The notes: generated from the sequence alone by a model not told the origin. Numbered from the stretch's first letter, positions 18,071 through 28,008 are shown. The stretch is 64,000 nucleotides of DNA from Brachyspira murdochii DSM 12563 (GCF_000092845.1 NC_014150.1:3168704-3232703); one strand, 5' to 3'. Translations and numbers: made by a program.

Positions 18071-18496
18071 TTATACGTTATCATTTTTATTATTCATATT
18101 TAAAACGTTTAAATAATTTTCTAATATTAAAGCAGCAGCTATTAAATCATTAGCTTTTTTTTTAACATTCTTTTTTCTGCCTCTCAATATATAATCGGCT
18201 TCTTTTGAAGTGCCGTATTCATCAACAAAAACAACATTCACTTTTACACTTTTTAGAAGAAAGTCTGAAAAACGTCTTATTTCAGAGCACCATTCACTTT
18301 CTTTACCTTCATCAGATAAAGGAAGCCCGAATACAACAGTATCAATATTTTTTTCTTCTATTATGTCCATCAAAGCACGCTTAACTTTTTTTGCATTGCT
18401 TTCTTCTATAAGAAGCAAAGGAAAAGGGATTTTTATATTCATATCCATAAAAGCAGTGCCAGTCTTTTTGCGTCCGAAATCTACACCAAGTACCAT
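18071..18496 (-). CDS. ruvX: RuvX/YqgF family RNase H-fold nuclease
   Basis: 141 residues, normal for the family. The catalytic Asp lies in VLGVDFGRKKTGTAF, the middle motif is TVVFGLPLSDEGKESEW, and the C-terminal Asp is in KKKANDLIAAALILENYL. YqgF acts in 16S rRNA 5'-end maturation, and a Holliday-junction role has been proposed. It lies 16 bases after the U32 gene, so the two are probably co-transcribed. Confidence 0.9.
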   Translation of the reverse strand: MVLGVDFGRKKTGTAFMDMNIKIPFPLLLIEESNAKKVKRALMDIIEEKNIDTVVFGLPLSDEGKESEWCSEIRRFSDFLLKSVKVNVVFVDEYGTSKEADYILRGRKKNVKKKANDLIAAALILENYLNVLNMNNKNDNV

Positions 18497-18512
18497 ATTT
18501 TTTAATATTCTC

Positions 18513-19748
18513 TTAATCTTCTTCTATAGTTATAATATCATATTTTTTGAAATTATGTGCCCCTGATTTTATATAAGCATTGTCTATATTTCTAATGTTA
18601 TCAACTTCTACAAACTCATTATCTTCTGTTTTTATAAATAGTTTGAAGCGGTTATCATTATGATTAATAAAATCTTTGCCTATGTATACTAAATTATCTC
18701 CATTTTTTATAGTGTTGTATACTGTAATTTTAGCATATTCTTCACTGTCATCAGAAATCATACCCATAAGTCTTCTGCCTTTCAAATATCCTTTTAATGT
18801 AGGCTTAATATTATCTCTTCCGAAATAAAAACCAGTATCGCTTTCTCTTCTGCTTATAGTATCAAGTTCTTTTAAATAGCTTGCAATAGGTTCTTTTTTT
18901 ATTGCTTCAGGATAAGAATCGTATCCTATTCTGTCAAGCAAATCTAATAATACTCTATAAACCCTTACAGTGTTAGCAACATAATATACGCTTTTCATTC
19001 TTCCTTCTATCTTTATGGAATCAATACCTGCTTTTTGAAGTAAATGCAAATACTCCGCCATCTGCAAATCTTTGCTGCTTAGTATTGTAGAATGATTTTC
19101 TCCTTCTTCTATTTCCATAAACTCTCCGGGTCTTGTTTTTTCTTCTATATATGTTTTGAAATTCCATCTGCAAACCTGTGAGCATTCTCCGCTATTTGCA
19201 TCTCTGTTATTTAGGAAGTTTGATAATAAACATCTTCCAGAATAAGACATACATACTGCCCCATGTACAAAAGTTTCTAATTCCAAGTCGGTATTATCTC
19301 TGATTTCTTTTATCTCATCTAATGATAATTCTCTTGCAAGTATTATTCTGCTTGCTCCTAATGTTTCATACATTTTGCAGGAATAGCTGTTAGTTACAGA
19401 AGCCTGAGTACTTATATGAATATTAGCATTTGGTATTATTTCTTTAACTATTCCTAATACTCCTAAATCTGAAACTATAAAAGCATCTATATTTAAATTT
19501 TGAATTTCTTTTAAATATTCTTTTAAATTATCTTTATCATATTCATGCAAAAAAGCATTTAAAGTTAAATACATTTTTTTATTTAATTTTTTTGCAAGAT
19601 TTCTGCATTCAGAAAGCTCTTCTATAGTTGTATTTTTACTTTGATGTCTTAAATTAAATAATGCTCCGCCTATATATGCTGCATCTGCTCCGTAATGATA
19701 TGCTACTTCTAATTTTTCTTTATTTCCAGCTGGTGCTAAAAGTTCCAT
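18513..19748 (-). CDS. U32-family protein, probable tRNA U34 hydroxylase TrhP
   Basis: 411 residues. It opens with MELLAPAGNKEKLEVAYHYG, and the U32 signature is present (ETFVHGAVCMSYSGRCLLS, then Cys residues in GECSQVCRW that would bind an iron-sulfur cluster). The length is close to the single-domain YegQ/TrhP type that makes 5-hydroxyuridine at tRNA position 34, and shorter than RlhA. It was historically called a collagenase-like peptidase, and protease activity is doubtful. It is first in a likely operon with ruvX. I cannot exclude a different hydroxylation target. Confidence 0.85.
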   Translation of the reverse strand: MELLAPAGNKEKLEVAYHYGADAAYIGGALFNLRHQSKNTTIEELSECRNLAKKLNKKMYLTLNAFLHEYDKDNLKEYLKEIQNLNIDAFIVSDLGVLGIVKEIIPNANIHISTQASVTNSYSCKMYETLGASRIILARELSLDEIKEIRDNTDLELETFVHGAVCMSYSGRCLLSNFLNNRDANSGECSQVCRWNFKTYIEEKTRPGEFMEIEEGENHSTILSSKDLQMAEYLHLLQKAGIDSIKIEGRMKSVYYVANTVRVYRVLLDLLDRIGYDSYPEAIKKEPIASYLKELDTISRRESDTGFYFGRDNIKPTLKGYLKGRRLMGMISDDSEEYAKITVYNTIKNGDNLVYIGKDFINHNDNRFKLFIKTEDNEFVEVDNIRNIDNAYIKSGAHNFKKYDIITIEED

Positions 19749-20234
19749 TATTTATATATCCTATTAGTTTTTTATTTTATCTATTTTATATTAAAATTGA
19801 TAAAAAGTATATATCAGTTTTATATAGTTTTTATTTTTTAAAATAAAGGCTATTTATTCATATACTAAATATAAATTAATAAAATGCCTTCAGATATTTA
19901 TAATTATGATGTAGCTATATATTCATAGTTATTGATTATAAAGAACATCTCATACTTTTATTTATTAATAATATAGTCTTGAAAATATTATAAAATATAC
20001 TTATCAAAAAATCTAATTAATATATTTATACTATTATTAATTTTCAAAAAACATAAAAATATTTCACATACGCTATAAATTAGAAATTTAATTTACAAAA
20101 TAGCAATATTTTTGCTTCTTTTTCTCATAATACAATCATAAAGTAATCTTTGAAAATCTAAAAGTTTCAATTATAAAAAATACTAAGAAATAAAACAGGG
20201 TAAACACTTATCAGTTTTGAGACTAGTATATTAA
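19749..20234. other. intergenic gap with no recognised feature
   Basis: 486 bases of very AT-rich sequence between the murE stop and the U32 start, both on the minus strand. It should hold the U32 promoter, but I see no convincing -35/-10 pair, no strong murE terminator and no open frame with a ribosome site. Confidence 0.5.
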
Positions 20235-21761
20235 TTAAATATTTTTATAACGTTTTTTTAAAGCCTCTCTTGCTATTTCTCTGTCATCAAAATGTATTGT
20301 TTTATCTGGAAATATCTGATAAGTTTCATGACCTTTGCCTGCTATTATAACTATATCATTTTCTTTTGCTTCTTTTATAGCTTCAAATATTGCTTCTTTT
20401 CTGTCTATAATTTTTTTATAATCTTTATTTTTAAATCCTTTTTCAATATCATTCATTATTTGATTAATATCTTCTGTTCTTTGATTGTCAGCAGTGAGTA
20501 TAGATATATCCGAATATTTTTCTGCAATGCTTGCCATTATAGGACGTTTTTTTCTGTCTCTGTCTCCGCCGCATCCAAATACGACTATTACTCGTTTGGG
20601 ATTTAATTTTCTAGCCTCTTTTAATATATTTTCTAAGCTGTCTGGAGTATGGGAATAATCAACAGCAGCAATAAATGGGTGTTTTTCTTTTGTTACTATT
20701 TCAAATCTTCCAGCCACCTGAACCTTTCTCATAGCTTTAATTGATTTTTCTATGTCTAGTTTATATTCAGAAACATAAGCTAATACTGATAAAGAGTTTA
20801 AAATATTAAATCTTCCAAGCATTGATAATTTTACTTTTGATATAAACTTACCCTTAGAATAAAACTCATATTCTGTGTTTTTTGAATTAAGAGAAATTAT
20901 TTTTCCGTAATAATCAGCTTTTTCATTAAGTCCGTAAGTAACCATTTTTATGCCAAGTTTTTTTATGTAATTTGATATTTGCTTAAAGTTATCAGTATCT
21001 ATATTAACTATTGCTAATTTTTTATTTTTAGAGCTTTCTTTTAGAAGTGAGAATAATTTTAATTTTGCTTTAAGATAATTTTGCATATCTCCATGATAAT
21101 CAAGATGGTCTTCTGTGATATTGGTAAAAATAGCTGTATCATAATTTAAATAATCGCATCTGTCCATCGCAAGTGCCTGAGATGATGCTTCCATAACTAT
21201 ATGAGACACTTCTTTTTTTAATGCCTTATCAAATATATTCTCTAAGTCAATAGATTCTGGAGTTGTGAGGTTAGTTTTTATTTCTGTTTTTCCTATCATA
21301 TTTTTAATTGTACCTATTAAAGCAGTTTTATTTTTATTTGCTTCAAGTACTGATTTCAATAAATATGTTGTAGTTGTTTTTCCGTTAGTACCAGTGATTG
21401 CTATAGTGTTAATCTTTTTAGTAGGCTCATCAAAAAACTTTGCCGAAATATAAGCTAAACATTCTCTTGGATTTTTTACTGCTATAAAATATACATATGT
21501 GTGTTTATCTTCTAATTCTTTTATAAAGTTTTTATCAGCTGAATTATCATATATTATGATAGCCGCTTTATTGTTAATGGCACTTTCTATATATTTATGT
21601 CCGTCATCTTTTAATCCCTTTATAGCTACAAAAATATATTTATTTTTTATTAATTTAGAATTATATGCTATGCCTCTTATTTCTATATTTAAACATTCTT
21701 TAGTTAATTGCTTTTCTTTTGATACTTTATATCCTTTGATAATTTCTTTAAAAAGTTTCAT
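20235..21761 (-). CDS. murE: UDP-MurNAc-tripeptide synthetase (Mur ligase MurE)
   Basis: 508 residues. It adds the third (diamino) residue to UDP-MurNAc-L-Ala-D-Glu in peptidoglycan synthesis. The ATP loop is TIAITGTNGKTTTTYLL. The central domain has TNITEDHLDYHGDMQNYLKAK, with the carbamylated lysine region. The C-terminal domain has FGCGGDRDRKKRPIM and IIAGKGHETYQ. The diamino-acid selectivity motif, DNPR in meso-DAP enzymes, reads DNQR here (residues ~425-428). The Arg that contacts DAP is kept but the Pro is replaced. Whether the substrate is DAP, ornithine or lysine is open. It is divergent from glgA. Confidence 0.92.
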   Translation of the reverse strand: MKLFKEIIKGYKVSKEKQLTKECLNIEIRGIAYNSKLIKNKYIFVAIKGLKDDGHKYIESAINNKAAIIIYDNSADKNFIKELEDKHTYVYFIAVKNPRECLAYISAKFFDEPTKKINTIAITGTNGKTTTTYLLKSVLEANKNKTALIGTIKNMIGKTEIKTNLTTPESIDLENIFDKALKKEVSHIVMEASSQALAMDRCDYLNYDTAIFTNITEDHLDYHGDMQNYLKAKLKLFSLLKESSKNKKLAIVNIDTDNFKQISNYIKKLGIKMVTYGLNEKADYYGKIISLNSKNTEYEFYSKGKFISKVKLSMLGRFNILNSLSVLAYVSEYKLDIEKSIKAMRKVQVAGRFEIVTKEKHPFIAAVDYSHTPDSLENILKEARKLNPKRVIVVFGCGGDRDRKKRPIMASIAEKYSDISILTADNQRTEDINQIMNDIEKGFKNKDYKKIIDRKEAIFEAIKEAKENDIVIIAGKGHETYQIFPDKTIHFDDREIAREALKKRYKNI

Positions 21762-21869
21762 AATTTAATCCCATTTTTATATTTCTTATATAGAAAATAA
21801 AACAATTTTTTAAATTTTATAGTAAAAAATATATTTTATTTTCTGTACCATATTATACAAATAAATAGC

Positions 21870-21898
21870 TTGATTTTTAGGCGTAAAAGATATATAAC
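21870..21898 (+). promoter_or_regulatory. candidate glgA promoter
   Basis: TTGATT (21870-21875), a 17-base spacer and TATAAC (21893-21898), 40 bases before the glgA start in the murE-glgA divergent gap. Confidence 0.45.
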
Positions 21899-21938
21899 TA
21901 TATTGTAGTAAAACTTTTTTCTTATATGGAATTATATT

Positions 21939-23441
21939 ATGAATATATTTATGGTATCCAGTGAAGCCTACCCATTTTCTAAAACAGGAGGGCTGGGTGA
22001 TATTGCAGGAAGTCTGCCTTTGGAGCTTTCTTCCATAAATACTGGAAAGACTACCTCTTCAAATATTAATGCTTCTATGGTTGTGCCATTATATAAACAA
22101 AATTATAAACTTATAAATAAAAAAGATATATTAACTACATTAGAAATAGAACATGGTAAAAATATAGTTAAAGTTGATATTGCTAGAATTAAACACCCAA
22201 ATAATAATAATATAAATGTTTATTTTATAAAAGAAGATAATTCATTTAAGAGAAATGGTATTTATTCAGAAAATGGTATTGATTATAATGATAATGCAGG
22301 CAGATTTATATTGTTTTCAAAGGCGGCAGTTAAACTTATAATATATTTATACGAAAAAGAAAATTTTAGGCTTGATATAGTACATATTCATGATTGGCAG
22401 ACTGCTTTAATAGCTTTATACATAAAAGAAGTATTTAATGAAGAGGAAGCATTAAAAAAATTAAAAGTAATTTTTACTATACATAATTTGGCATATCAGG
22501 GTAATTTTTCTGTTGATATTTATAGTCTTTTAAATGTTTCTTGGAAGTTTTTTGTACATAGCAGATTAGAGTTTTATGGTAATGTTAGTTTTATAAAGGC
22601 TGGAATTATACTGTCTGATATCGTTACAACTGTAAGTCCGTCATATGCTAAGGAGATACAGGGTGAAGAGTTCGGATGCGGACTTAATAATTTGCTTTCA
22701 GATTTATCTTCAAAATTATACGGTATACTTAATGGCGGTCATTATAAAGATTGGGACCCTAAAACAGATAAATATATAAAAAATAATTATGATATAAATA
22801 CTGTTTCTAAGAAAAAACTTATAAGAAGTTCATTATATAAAGAGTTTGGTTTTGTTAATAAATCTTGTCCTCTTGTAACTATGATTTCTAGGTTTGATCC
22901 TCAGAAAGGGCTTGATTTGATATATCAGTCTTTTTTTGAACTTTCAGCTTATGATGCTAATTTTATTTTTCTTTTCAGCAAGAATAATTATTTTAAAGAT
23001 TTTGAAGAAGATTTTATAGAAAGATCTGTCAGAGCAAAAAATATAAAGGTGCTGTTTACATTTGATGAATCATTAGCACATAGGCTTACAGCAGGAAGCG
23101 ATATGTATTTGATGCCAAGCAGATTTGAGCCTTGCGGACTTAATCAGATATATAGTATGAAATATGGAAGTATTCCCATAGTGCATGCTGTTGGAGGGCT
23201 TAAAGATACTGTTATAAATTATAATGGGACAAAAAATATTAATAAGGCAACTGGGTTTGTGTTTAATGAATATTGTATTAAAAGTTTTGTACGCACTATG
23301 GATTTAGCTTTTGATTTATATTATAATAAGAGAGATATATGGGATAGATTAGTAGTTAATGCTATGAGTAAGGATTATTCTATTCATAAATGTGCTTTGG
23401 AATATACTAAACTTTATAAAAAAATGCTGAGTAATAAATAA
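21939..23441 (+). CDS. glgA: glycogen synthase (GT5, ADP-glucose type)
   Basis: 500 residues. It extends alpha-1,4-glucan from ADP-glucose. The N-terminal donor-binding KTGGL motif is in MVSSEAYPFSKTGGLGDIAG. Then come HIHDWQTALI, TTVSPSYAKEI and MISRFDPQKGLDLI. The C-terminal catalytic region is PSRFEPCGLNQIYSMKYG followed by VHAVGGLKDTV. The length is normal for the family. No other glycogen genes lie next to it. yajQ follows 42 bases later. Confidence 0.93.
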   Translation: MNIFMVSSEAYPFSKTGGLGDIAGSLPLELSSINTGKTTSSNINASMVVPLYKQNYKLINKKDILTTLEIEHGKNIVKVDIARIKHPNNNNINVYFIKEDNSFKRNGIYSENGIDYNDNAGRFILFSKAAVKLIIYLYEKENFRLDIVHIHDWQTALIALYIKEVFNEEEALKKLKVIFTIHNLAYQGNFSVDIYSLLNVSWKFFVHSRLEFYGNVSFIKAGIILSDIVTTVSPSYAKEIQGEEFGCGLNNLLSDLSSKLYGILNGGHYKDWDPKTDKYIKNNYDINTVSKKKLIRSSLYKEFGFVNKSCPLVTMISRFDPQKGLDLIYQSFFELSAYDANFIFLFSKNNYFKDFEEDFIERSVRAKNIKVLFTFDESLAHRLTAGSDMYLMPSRFEPCGLNQIYSMKYGSIPIVHAVGGLKDTVINYNGTKNINKATGFVFNEYCIKSFVRTMDLAFDLYYNKRDIWDRLVVNAMSKDYSIHKCALEYTKLYKKMLSNK

Positions 23442-23483
23442 TAATAGAAAAATTAAATTTACAAATTTACAAAGGAGTTAATT

Positions 23484-23981
23484 ATGGCAAAAGATCCAAG
23501 TTTTGATATAGTTTCTGAGGTTGATATGCAGGTTATTGATGACTGCGTTAATGTTGCTGCCAAAGAAATAGATAATAGATTTGATTTTAAAGGACAAAAT
23601 ATACAAATAGAACTTAATAAAGGAGAAAAAACTATTACTATAGTAGCCCCTGCAGATTTTGTACTTAATCAGGTAAAAGATATTTTATTTCAGAAATTTA
23701 TTAAAAGAGGCTTAAATCAAAAATGCCTTAGAGAGAAGAAAAAAGAAAAAGCAGCAGGAGATGCAGTTAGAGAGATTAATGAAATAGTGCATGGTATAGA
23801 TAAAGATTTGGCTAAACAGATAGTAAAAGATATTAAAGATATGAAATTAAAAGTACAGGCAAGCATACAAGATGAGCAGGTAAGGGTGTCTGGTGCTAAA
23901 AAAGATGATTTGCAGTCTGTAATAACTATGCTTAAAGGTAAAGATTATCCTATACCTTTGCAGTTTACAAATTATAGATAA
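23484..23981 (+). CDS. yajQ: YajQ family (UPF0234) nucleotide-binding protein
   Basis: 165 residues covering the full family length: [19 protein letters not shown] at the start, NRFDFKG in the middle, LRVSG-like [11 protein letters not shown] and the terminus PLQFTNYR. Some members bind cyclic di-GMP; others have been linked to nucleic-acid binding. The ribosome site AAAGGAG lies eight bases ahead. A strong terminator follows. Confidence 0.92.
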   Translation: MAKDPSFDIVSEVDMQVIDDCVNVAAKEIDNRFDFKGQNIQIELNKGEKTITIVAPADFVLNQVKDILFQKFIKRGLNQKCLREKKKEKAAGDAVREINEIVHGIDKDLAKQIVKDIKDMKLKVQASIQDEQVRVSGAKKDDLQSVITMLKGKDYPIPLQFTNYR

Positions 23982-24020
23982 TTGATTTTATATCATTATA
24001 TATAATTATTATGAAATAAA

Positions 24021-24050
24021 AAAGAGGGACTATAAAGCCCTCTTTTTAAT
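24021..24050. terminator. bidirectional terminator between yajQ and lexA
   Basis: AAAGAGGG (24021-24028) pairs with CCCTCTTT (24038-24045), with T or A runs on both sides. It separates the convergent yajQ and lexA genes. Confidence 0.85.
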
Positions 24051-24061
24051 AAGATATATAA

Positions 24062-24688
24062 TCATACTTTTAACCTTATAAGTCCTACAACTTTTCCAAC
24101 TAAAGCAACACTTTCTTTTATTATAGGCTGATAATTTTTATTTTCTGATATAAGTTTTATATGATCTTTTTCTCTGAAAAATCTTTTAATTGTTATCTCT
24201 TCATTTCCGTTATCATCAATTTTTGCTACTACTATATCTCCGTTATCAGCCTGATTAGTAGGGTGTACTAGCACCATATCGCCTTCTTTTATATGGGCAT
24301 TTATCATAGAATCGCCTATAACTTTCATAAGGAAATTACCTTCATCTTGAGCTATTGATTTTGGAAGAGAGTATGTTTCTTCTACAGTTTCATCAGCTAC
24401 GTCCATTAAAAGACCTGCTTTAACTTCATTTGATAAAAGCGGTATTCTTACCATATTATGATTGCCTTTTTCTGATGTATCTATAGGTACACTTCCTCTT
24501 GCTCTTTTACCAGTTTTTTTTACGTACCCCTTTTTTTCCAAAGCTGTAAGATGTGTTGTTACTGCTGTTGGAGAAGCAAAGTTAAAATGAACCATAATTT
24601 CTTTTACTGTTGGGGGATATCCGTTTTCATTTGTAAATCTTTGTAAAAAATTAAAAATATCTCTTTGTTTATCAGTTAATTCAGTCAT
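24062..24688 (-). CDS. lexA: LexA SOS repressor
   Basis: 208 residues. The N-terminal winged helix is TDKQRDIFNFLQRFTNENGY, then PTVKEIMVHFNFASPTAVTTHL. The self-cleavage Ala-Gly is in NEVKAGLLMD, the catalytic Ser in VIGDSMINAHIKEGD, and the Lys in DIVVAKID. All parts needed for RecA-stimulated autoproteolysis are therefore present. It represses DNA-damage genes, probably including itself. It stands as a single gene with its own promoter. Confidence 0.95.
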   Translation of the reverse strand: MTELTDKQRDIFNFLQRFTNENGYPPTVKEIMVHFNFASPTAVTTHLTALEKKGYVKKTGKRARGSVPIDTSEKGNHNMVRIPLLSNEVKAGLLMDVADETVEETYSLPKSIAQDEGNFLMKVIGDSMINAHIKEGDMVLVHPTNQADNGDIVVAKIDDNGNEEITIKRFFREKDHIKLISENKNYQPIIKESVALVGKVVGLIRLKV

Positions 24689-24707
24689 ATTTATACCTCT
24701 TTATATT

Positions 24708-24752
24708 TGCATGCAGTATTTGTTATTATACTATATAAAAATATGATGTCAA
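24708..24752 (-). promoter_or_regulatory. lexA promoter with palindromic operator candidate
   Basis: On the minus strand TTGACA (plus 24747-24752), a 16-base spacer and TATAAT (plus 24725-24730) form a near-consensus promoter. The perfect palindrome TGCATGCA (24708-24715) lies just downstream, at about the transcription start, where a repressor would block initiation. It is neither the E. coli nor the Bacillus SOS box, so a LexA role is only a suggestion from position. Confidence 0.5.
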
Positions 24753-24860
24753 GTTATAATGTGAAAAAAATAATATTTTTATAAATTATCATAAAATTTA
24801 TAATAATATATTAAATATAAATATCTGTATAAAATAATTCTTGAATAATAATTATTTAAA

Positions 24861-25511
24861 TTATTTGTTTATCCTAAGTTTATTAATAGTATCTTTTTTA
24901 TTATCACTGTCAATTATAGCACTTCCTGCCACAAGAAAATTTGCTCCTGCTTCAATTACCATATTGCATGTATTAAGATTAATTCCTCCATCTACTGCAA
25001 GAACTATATCTCTATTACCAATTAATTTTTTAGCCTCTTTTATTTTTTTTACAGATGATTCTATAAACTTTTGTCCGCCAAATCCCGGATTTACACTCAT
25101 TATAAGTATATAATCAATATCATCTATAATAGGCTCTATAAAATCAACTCTTGTATGAGGATTTAATACTATACCTGCTTTTATATTATGTGCTTTTATT
25201 TGATAAATAAGTCTGTGAATATGAATATTGCCTTCATAATGTACACTTATAATATCAGCACCAGCTTTAGCAAAATCATCGATATGTTTTTCTGGATTTA
25301 CTATCATAAGATGAACATCAAGCGGAATACGGCTTGCTTTTTTTATATCAGAAACTATTTTGGCACCGAATGTAATTTGCGGAACAAATACTCCATCCAT
25401 TATATCCAAATGAAGATAATCGCTTCCAGCTTCTTCAAGTTCTTTTATGGTATTTTCTAAATTTGAGAAAGATGCTGTAAGTATTGAAGGAGCTATCATA
25501 ATTTTATTCAT
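24861..25511 (-). CDS. rpe: ribulose-phosphate 3-epimerase
   Basis: 216 residues, a TIM barrel that interconverts ribulose-5-P and xylulose-5-P in the pentose phosphate pathway. Motifs: IAPSILTASFSNLE, YLHLDIMDGVFVPQITFG (metal His and catalytic Asp), PLDVHLMIVNPEKHI, ILIMSVNPGFGGQKFI, and LAVDGGINLNT with the second catalytic Asp. Full length. Confidence 0.95.
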   Translation of the reverse strand: MNKIMIAPSILTASFSNLENTIKELEEAGSDYLHLDIMDGVFVPQITFGAKIVSDIKKASRIPLDVHLMIVNPEKHIDDFAKAGADIISVHYEGNIHIHRLIYQIKAHNIKAGIVLNPHTRVDFIEPIIDDIDYILIMSVNPGFGGQKFIESSVKKIKEAKKLIGNRDIVLAVDGGINLNTCNMVIEAGANFLVAGSAIIDSDNKKDTINKLRINK

Positions 25512-25550
25512 ATGTTTTCCTTATATTGTATTTTTATTAAAATTATATTA

Positions 25551-26291
25551 TTACTTATTTTGTTTATTTTTCTTTATTGTTCTGCTTACTCTTTCTATAT
25601 TTTCTAACGCTTTTTTAGCAGCTTCAGTTTCTGCTTCTTTTTTGCTTTTTCCTATTCCAGAAGAAAAGTTTTTATCATTAACATAAACTTCTGATTTAAA
25701 CATCTCATGATTATTTTCATCATGGTATTCATAAGATTTATATACTGGGCTTGTTTTATGTTTTTTTTGTATAAGTTCCTGAAATATAGTTTTATAGTCT
25801 TTATCAAAGTTTTCTATATCGAGATTATTAAGTCTGTTTTTATATGCTTTCATAACGAATTGGGCAGCATTATTAATACCAGAATCCAAATATATAGCAC
25901 CTACTATTGCCTCAAATAAATCTTCAAGCATATTATCTCTATAGCGTCCCCCGGAAACCTCTTCTCCATGTCCTAAAAGAATAAAATCTCCAAGTTTTAA
26001 TTCTTTTGAAATATCAGCTAAACTTTTCTGAGAAACCAAAGATGATTTTACTTTGGAAAGCAAGCCTTCTTTGCTTGTATTGTATTTTTTAAACAAATAA
26101 TCTGATATAATAAGAGAAAGAACAGAGTCTCCCAAAAACTCAAGCCTTTGATTGTATTTCATCTTCTTTTTAGATTCATTGGCATAAGTTCTATGGGTAA
26201 TAGCCTCTAAAAGATATGATTTATTTCTAAACTCATATTTTATAACTTCCTGACAATTATTTAATATCTCTTCTATATTTATAATGTTCAT
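25551..26291 (-). CDS. rnc: ribonuclease III
   Basis: 246 residues. The RNase III signature is NQRLEFLGDSVLSLIISDYL, with the second catalytic set in DNMLEDLFEAIVGAIYLDSG. A C-terminal double-stranded-RNA-binding domain follows (DYKTIFQELIQKKHKTSPVY, then GIGKSKKEAETEAAKKAL). It processes rRNA and structured mRNAs. It lies upstream of rpe on the same strand, 39 bases apart. Confidence 0.95.
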   Translation of the reverse strand: MNIINIEEILNNCQEVIKYEFRNKSYLLEAITHRTYANESKKKMKYNQRLEFLGDSVLSLIISDYLFKKYNTSKEGLLSKVKSSLVSQKSLADISKELKLGDFILLGHGEEVSGGRYRDNMLEDLFEAIVGAIYLDSGINNAAQFVMKAYKNRLNNLDIENFDKDYKTIFQELIQKKHKTSPVYKSYEYHDENNHEMFKSEVYVNDKNFSSGIGKSKKEAETEAAKKALENIERVSRTIKKNKQNK

Positions 26292-26387
26292 AATACTTTC
26301 TGCCTAACAATATAAGCATTATAATACAATGAAAAAAAATACAGTCAAGAAAATATTATTATTTTTTTATAATTTTATATATAAATA

Positions 26388-27977
26388 TTAAATATTAAAG
26401 ATATTTGAATACATATTTTCAGTAATCTCTTTAACAGAACCTCTTGAAGAATCATAACACCAATTATAATCAAATATGCTATTTTTTACATTAAAGAGAG
26501 GAGTACTTCCTATTATAAGAGAATAGAATCTATTTTCATTTTTCTTTTGGGCTTCAGCCAATTTATAATCATCATCAGTAAAACCATTAAATACAAAGTC
26601 AGAAATAAAAAGCAAATCAGACTTTTTATAATTCTCAGTATTCATAGTTTTTATGGCATGCCTCAATGCAGGTACAGCATCAGTTCCTCCATTAAAGCTT
26701 AATCTTAAAAACTCAATCAAATTATCCATAGTATTAGGATATGTTAAATCCATAGTTTCTATTTGCGTACTAAAATTTATAAGATAACAGTTTCTTTTCT
26801 GCTTCATTGCACGACTAGCCAAATATAATGTAACAGCCTTTGCAACGGTTTCTGGCACTCCGCTCATAGAACCGCTTGTATCAACGCATATTATAATAGG
26901 ACCTTTTTTATCATCTTCTACAACCTTCATCTCATCTTCAATCATTTCATCATAATAATAATCAGTATAACCCTCTTTCTTAAAAGTTAAAAGTCTGTTT
27001 TCAAAATATTTAACTCCAAATAAAGTTTCAAGTACACCTTCAGCTAGAAGCAGTTTTTCCTGCGGAAGTATATTATGTATATCCCTAGAATAAGTTATTC
27101 CAACAATCTCATCTTCTGAATTAATATCTCTTACACTTGTATGAAAAGTTTCCTTTCTTAAAACTTTTTCTATTCTATAACTTTCCTCTTCCTTTACAAA
27201 TCTTCCTAACATATCACATAATTTTTTTATATTTTCATTGCTTTTTATAAGATTGGCAAGCTGTTTTATATATTCAATATCTCTTTTTAATAAATTTCCT
27301 AAACTCAAATCAAATAAACTTCCTGTCTCTTCTCCTAAAGCATTCTCAAGCTCCATTATATCTTTTAAATAATCAAGAAACTCTTTTATTTGTTTAAAAA
27401 ACTCTTCTCTAAATTTATCTATTTCATTTAAAGACCAGTCAATATACTTATTGTCCAAAGAATTTTTCCAATTATCCAAAACAGATTTTCTTATAGCCTT
27501 TATATCAGTATCTTTTTGTATTTTAATATCTTCTGAATCTTGATTATTTTCTGTTTCTTTGTAGTAGTTATTTTTATCAGTATCAAACTCTTCTTTTTCT
27601 ATTTTTTGCTTTATTTCTGTTTGTTTAATTTTTGGCTTTTTATTATATTTGTTTTTAAAATCTTCTAGTTTACTTTTAAAAAATTGAGTATCAGCATTTG
27701 AATCTATTTTTTTATAATGATTAATATCATCTAAAATAGATTTTTCATCAGCACCATTATATTTAAAATCATTATAAGATTTTCTATAATCTCTATAAGC
27801 ATTTTCAAAAGGGTTTTTATCTTCTATATGAGATTTTATTTTATTTTCAAACTCTTCTAGTCTTTTATCTATCTCTTTTTCTACATTAGAATTATTGAGA
27901 AAATTAAAAGCATTAGAAAATTTTTTTATAAATACATCTTTAGTACTTTTTATACTGTTAAAAACATCTTCAAACAT
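26388..27977 (-). CDS. viaA: ViaA-like VWA-domain protein, partner of RavA
   Basis: About 529 residues. A charged, helical N-terminal region (residues 1-330) precedes a von Willebrand A domain. The MIDAS motif is GPIIICVDTSGSMSG, with the later Thr/Asp in FNGGTDAVPALRHA and DLLFISDFVF. E. coli ViaA (483 residues) has the same layout and stimulates the RavA ATPase. The gene follows the RavA-type ATPase by 31 bases. ATG 27977 follows GGAAG nine bases upstream; an upstream in-frame TTG (28007) would cover that site and extend into the linker. Substrates in this organism are unknown. Confidence 0.85.
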   Translation of the reverse strand: MFEDVFNSIKSTKDVFIKKFSNAFNFLNNSNVEKEIDKRLEEFENKIKSHIEDKNPFENAYRDYRKSYNDFKYNGADEKSILDDINHYKKIDSNADTQFFKSKLEDFKNKYNKKPKIKQTEIKQKIEKEEFDTDKNNYYKETENNQDSEDIKIQKDTDIKAIRKSVLDNWKNSLDNKYIDWSLNEIDKFREEFFKQIKEFLDYLKDIMELENALGEETGSLFDLSLGNLLKRDIEYIKQLANLIKSNENIKKLCDMLGRFVKEEESYRIEKVLRKETFHTSVRDINSEDEIVGITYSRDIHNILPQEKLLLAEGVLETLFGVKYFENRLLTFKKEGYTDYYYDEMIEDEMKVVEDDKKGPIIICVDTSGSMSGVPETVAKAVTLYLASRAMKQKRNCYLINFSTQIETMDLTYPNTMDNLIEFLRLSFNGGTDAVPALRHAIKTMNTENYKKSDLLFISDFVFNGFTDDDYKLAEAQKKNENRFYSLIIGSTPLFNVKNSIFDYNWCYDSSRGSVKEITENMYSNIFNI

Positions 27978-28008
27978 AATAAAAAACTTCCATTTTTTAA
28001 TAAACAAA

